Assembly: GCF_030445035.2 (NCBI RefSeq)
Contig: NC_092216.1
Coordinates: 13,331,405-13,395,404, forward strand
Reading direction: 5' to 3'
Length of the DNA: 64,000 nucleotides
From: Dasypus novemcinctus
Lineage: Eukaryota; Chordata; Mammalia; Cingulata; Dasypodidae
Numbering within the stretch: position 1 is the stretch's first letter; every line of letters begins with the position of its first letter. A program made the position numbers and the translations under genes. The notes beneath the pieces are model-generated. The model searched no databases. It saw only the letters and a program-made list of their open reading frames with translations, and was not told the origin of the DNA. Shown piece by piece: positions 61,267 to 64,000 of this stretch.

Positions 61267-61605
61267 AGGGGTTCTTAATCAATCAGGGGTTCTTAATCCG
61301 AGCGTCTGTGAGCTTGAATTGAAAACTGTCAACTTATCTTTATTTTCTCTGACCTGTACGTGAAATCCAGCATATCCTTCACTTTTGAATACAAGCAGTA
61401 GTTTATAGTAGTGTTCATCTCGTGTCACATTGACAGTTGTTGTACAAGTTGAAAAATCACTAACAATCTTCCTTACTTGGAAATTAGCATAGCTTGTTGA
61501 GCATCTTAAAACTCTCTGTGGCTACATCCTGAGGAGGCCTCCATGGTTTTCACCTGACTCGCTAAGGGATCCATGGAACACAAAATGTTAAGAATTCCTG
61601 TTTCA
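61267..61605. mobile_element. hAT-like non-autonomous DNA transposon
   Basis: It begins CAGGGGTTCTTAAT and ends TTAAGAATTCCTG, imperfect inverted ends typical of MER-type hAT elements, with GTGAGCTTGAATTG inside. The left end is partly duplicated (61268 and 61284). Confidence 0.6.
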
Positions 61606-62505
61606 GTCTTTTTAAAATTGCTGCATAAAAACATCTTATCTGAGGAAAGCAGGGCCTCTAATGGTGGAGTGAGGGGGTATAGCAGCCATGGAATTATAGT
61701 TTGGGGCACAGTGGTTCCTACCATTTCATGGATTAGGAATGATGAGAGAAAAGAGAGGCCAGTTAATTTGGGGTTATCATTTTTACAAGGGGGGAGAGAA
61801 GACAAAGGCTATAGTGAACAAGCAGCTCATGGGCTGGTAAAACCTTTATGTGCTTAATTGTTGATAAGCTTCACCTAATATCCTTTCATCTTGAATATTC
61901 CTATGAGAATGAACAAAACACAAGACGGAGGAAATCTTGAAACTCTTTACTGCTAAACAAAATGTTTTCCAAATCTGTATAAATAACACAGTTCGAAATA
62001 GGACAACTTGTCAAGATCAGTGTCTCTAAACAACAGTTTGGGTAATTCAATGTATTTAAAGACTGCCGAGTCAGTGACTGAAATTTGGATTAACTCTGTG
62101 GGCACAGGTAGATTTTGTTAATTAGTTATTTCTGAAATATTGTTGCATAACAAACTACCTCAAGATATCAGCAGCTTACAACAAAAATATATTATGTGCC
62201 AATGATGCATTTTTATTTATGTGCCTGCATCAATAGGTGATAATAGTGTGTCAGCATGTAGGTGTTAAGTATAGTTAAGTTCATTCTCAAAATTGAGTCT
62301 GATCTCAAATACCTGGATAAAATGCATGTTGCTGAGTGCCACCCACAGAGATACTGAGGCCCAGCACTTTATTGTTATAATGAGGTAAGTATAATGCAGG
62401 TGATTTATGCAGAACATGCTTTCAGAAACAATGGGATAATTGCTGGAATAAGCTCTGGGACCAGGCTACTGGTGGTTCAGTTCTAGGCTTAGGCAAGTAA
62501 ACTTG
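61606..62505. other. Gene-free stretch with old repeat traces
   Basis: 62140-62200 (GCATAACAAACTACCTCAAG) resembles an old LTR. No gene seen. Confidence 0.35.
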
Positions 62506-62509
62506 CCTC

Positions 62510-63058
62510 TCTCTTTATTTTTTTTTAATGTTACATTCAAAAAGTGTAAGAGGTCCCCAAAATTCCCGCAACCCCCTCACCCCACACCTCCCACATTAAC
62601 AACCTTTTTCAGCATTGTGACACATTCATTGCATTTGGTGACTACGTTTTGGAGCACTGCTGCACCACATGGATAATGGTTTATATTGTACTTTACACTC
62701 TCCCCCAGTCCACCCAGTAGGCCATAGCAGGACGTACACTGTCCAGTGTCTGTCCCTGCAGTACCACCCAGGACAATCCAAGTCCTGAAAATGCCCCCAC
62801 ACCATATCTCTTCTTCCTTCTCCCTACCCTCAGCAGCTACCGTGGCCTCTTTCTCCACATTAATGCCACAATTTCTTCCTTTACTAATCTCAGTATTTCC
62901 ATAGTAGAATATCAGAAGGCCACTCTAATCCACACTCTATTCCTCCATCCTGTGGATCCTGGGATGGTTATGTCCACGCCACCTCTATATCAAGATGAGG
63001 GTTAGATTCCACATGGATGCAGACTTGCAACTCCTACACTCTGGATTATTGGACTAAA
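62510..63058 (-). mobile_element. Xenarthran L1 3' end, antisense
   Basis: Family copy with left edge TTTTTTTTAATGTTACATTC. The recurring ORF is at 62858-62577 (EEEIWCGGIFRTW, GAAVLQNVV). Confidence 0.75.
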
Positions 63059-63168
63059 TTTGCCTCTCTTAAACTGAGTCCTCTCATCTCTGAAAAATGA
63101 ACCATAATAATACCTGCCTTGTGAGGTGGCTATGAGGATTAAATGAGATCATGCATTTAAAATATGTG
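63058..63168 (+). mobile_element. MIR SINE fragment
   Basis: CATCTCTGAAAAATGAACC, ATAATACCTGCCTTGTGAGG and GAGGATTAAATGAGATCATG are MIR blocks. Confidence 0.75.
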
Positions 63169-63169
63169 T

Positions 63170-63690
63170 CTACAATGTAAACTTTAATCCGTGCTTAGTG
63201 GCAATGCTCCAAAATGTTTTCATCAATTGCAATGAATGTACCACACTAAAGAAGGATATTGTTTAAGTGGGAAAACGTGGTAGGTGTGGGGAGTGAATCA
63301 TGTGAATCCCCTATTTTTCTTTAATGTCCCATTTATGTAACCTAAGTATCTTAAAAATAAAACAGGTGTAATATGATGGCCTTTTGTGACATTGGAATTG
63401 TCTTTAATGATGTTGTAGTTACAGATACAGGCCATTGTATATTTTGCCATAACTTATAAAAATGTGTGGCAGAGATTTTAAACTATGATGTAAACTATAA
63501 ACCACACTTAATAGTGTCCTCCAGTATGTGTTCATCAATTGTAAGAAAAGTACCACGCGAATGAAGGATGTTGTTAATGTGGGAAAGTGTGGGAGGGGTA
63601 GCGACTGGGAAATATGGGAATTGTCTGCATTCATTCATTTATGTAACATATATGTAATCTAAGTATCTTTTAAAAGGTATGTCTCAAAAA
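63170..63690 (+). mobile_element. L1 3' ends, two sense pieces
   Basis: Two successive tails of the older xenarthran type (63170-63365 and 63370-63685), each with the GAAGGATRTTGTTAATGTGGG-like block and an A-rich end. Confidence 0.55.
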
Positions 63691-64000
63691 ATGCAGGAAA
63701 TGTAGATTCCTGAGAGGAGGTGGTAAAGGTGCCATTGATCTTGGTAACTAATGGAAAGGGGATCTATAGGAAAGAAACAGATTGGCTCATAATTGCCTGG
63801 GCTCAGCTGAATTCCTTGTTTTACTCAGGCCTCTCCATTGGGGATAGAAGGTGGAATGGCAAGTATGCAGATGCAAGGTTGTCCCCAGGGTATTCCTAGT
63901 GATGACACCAGGTATTTTACCTCTGTTAATAGCTCTCTTGTCTACAGGCAGGCTTAAGTGTTGTGCCAAGCCCAGCAGTAGGTGGTTCATAGGAAAATGT
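63690..64000. other. Right edge, nothing recognised
   Basis: No feature recognised. Confidence 0.35.

Overview
The window reads as mammalian, very probably xenarthran (armadillo-like) nuclear DNA. There are no bacterial-style genes. It carries several copies of a tRNA-derived SINE whose layout matches the DAS SINEs of Dasypus. It also carries many 5'-truncated copies of one L1 3'-end family ending in A-rich tails, plus older pan-mammalian repeats (Tigger1, MIR, L2, MaLR-like LTRs). Most of the 64 kb is repeat. All similarity statements come from reading translated and aligned segments by eye; no database search was run.

Layout. 0.36-2.65 kb: a fossil Tigger1 DNA transposon with an internal out-of-order duplication. 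3.2-10.4 kb: antisense L1 material holding an EEF1A1 retropseudogene and an LTR-like insertion. 10.7-19.2 kb: AT-rich and gene-free apart from an RBBP4 retropseudogene (14.6-15.2 kb). 19.2-24.5 kb: stacked L1 3' ends and a MaLR-like LTR. 24.5-30.4 kb: an antisense, nearly full-length L1 whose 5' UTR is a row of about eleven ~110-bp tandem monomers. 30.6-40.1 kb: LTR, L1 and SINE pieces. 40.6-41.3 kb: a broken claudin-34-like gene (CLDN34 pseudogene) between two oppositely oriented L1 3' ends. 43.2-44.45 kb: a GGAT-rich variable repeat split by a 400-bp solo LTR. 48.8-50.3 kb: GC-rich, no recognised gene. 50.34-54.1 kb: a GC-rich minisatellite whose 196-bp higher-order unit is built from 49-bp monomers.

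The one apparently functional protein gene is at 58.16-60.5 kb. It is a multi-exon TSPY-family gene (NAP domain) with a CpG-rich promoter holding CCAAT, CRE and NRF1-type sites, intact splice signals and a downstream poly(A) signal. Its first intron contains a small retroposed insert whose target-site duplication spans the splice donor.

TSPY-family genes and CLDN34 are sex-linked in the mammals I know, so the window probably comes from a sex chromosome. TSPY-like structure favours Y, but the sequence alone cannot separate X from Y.
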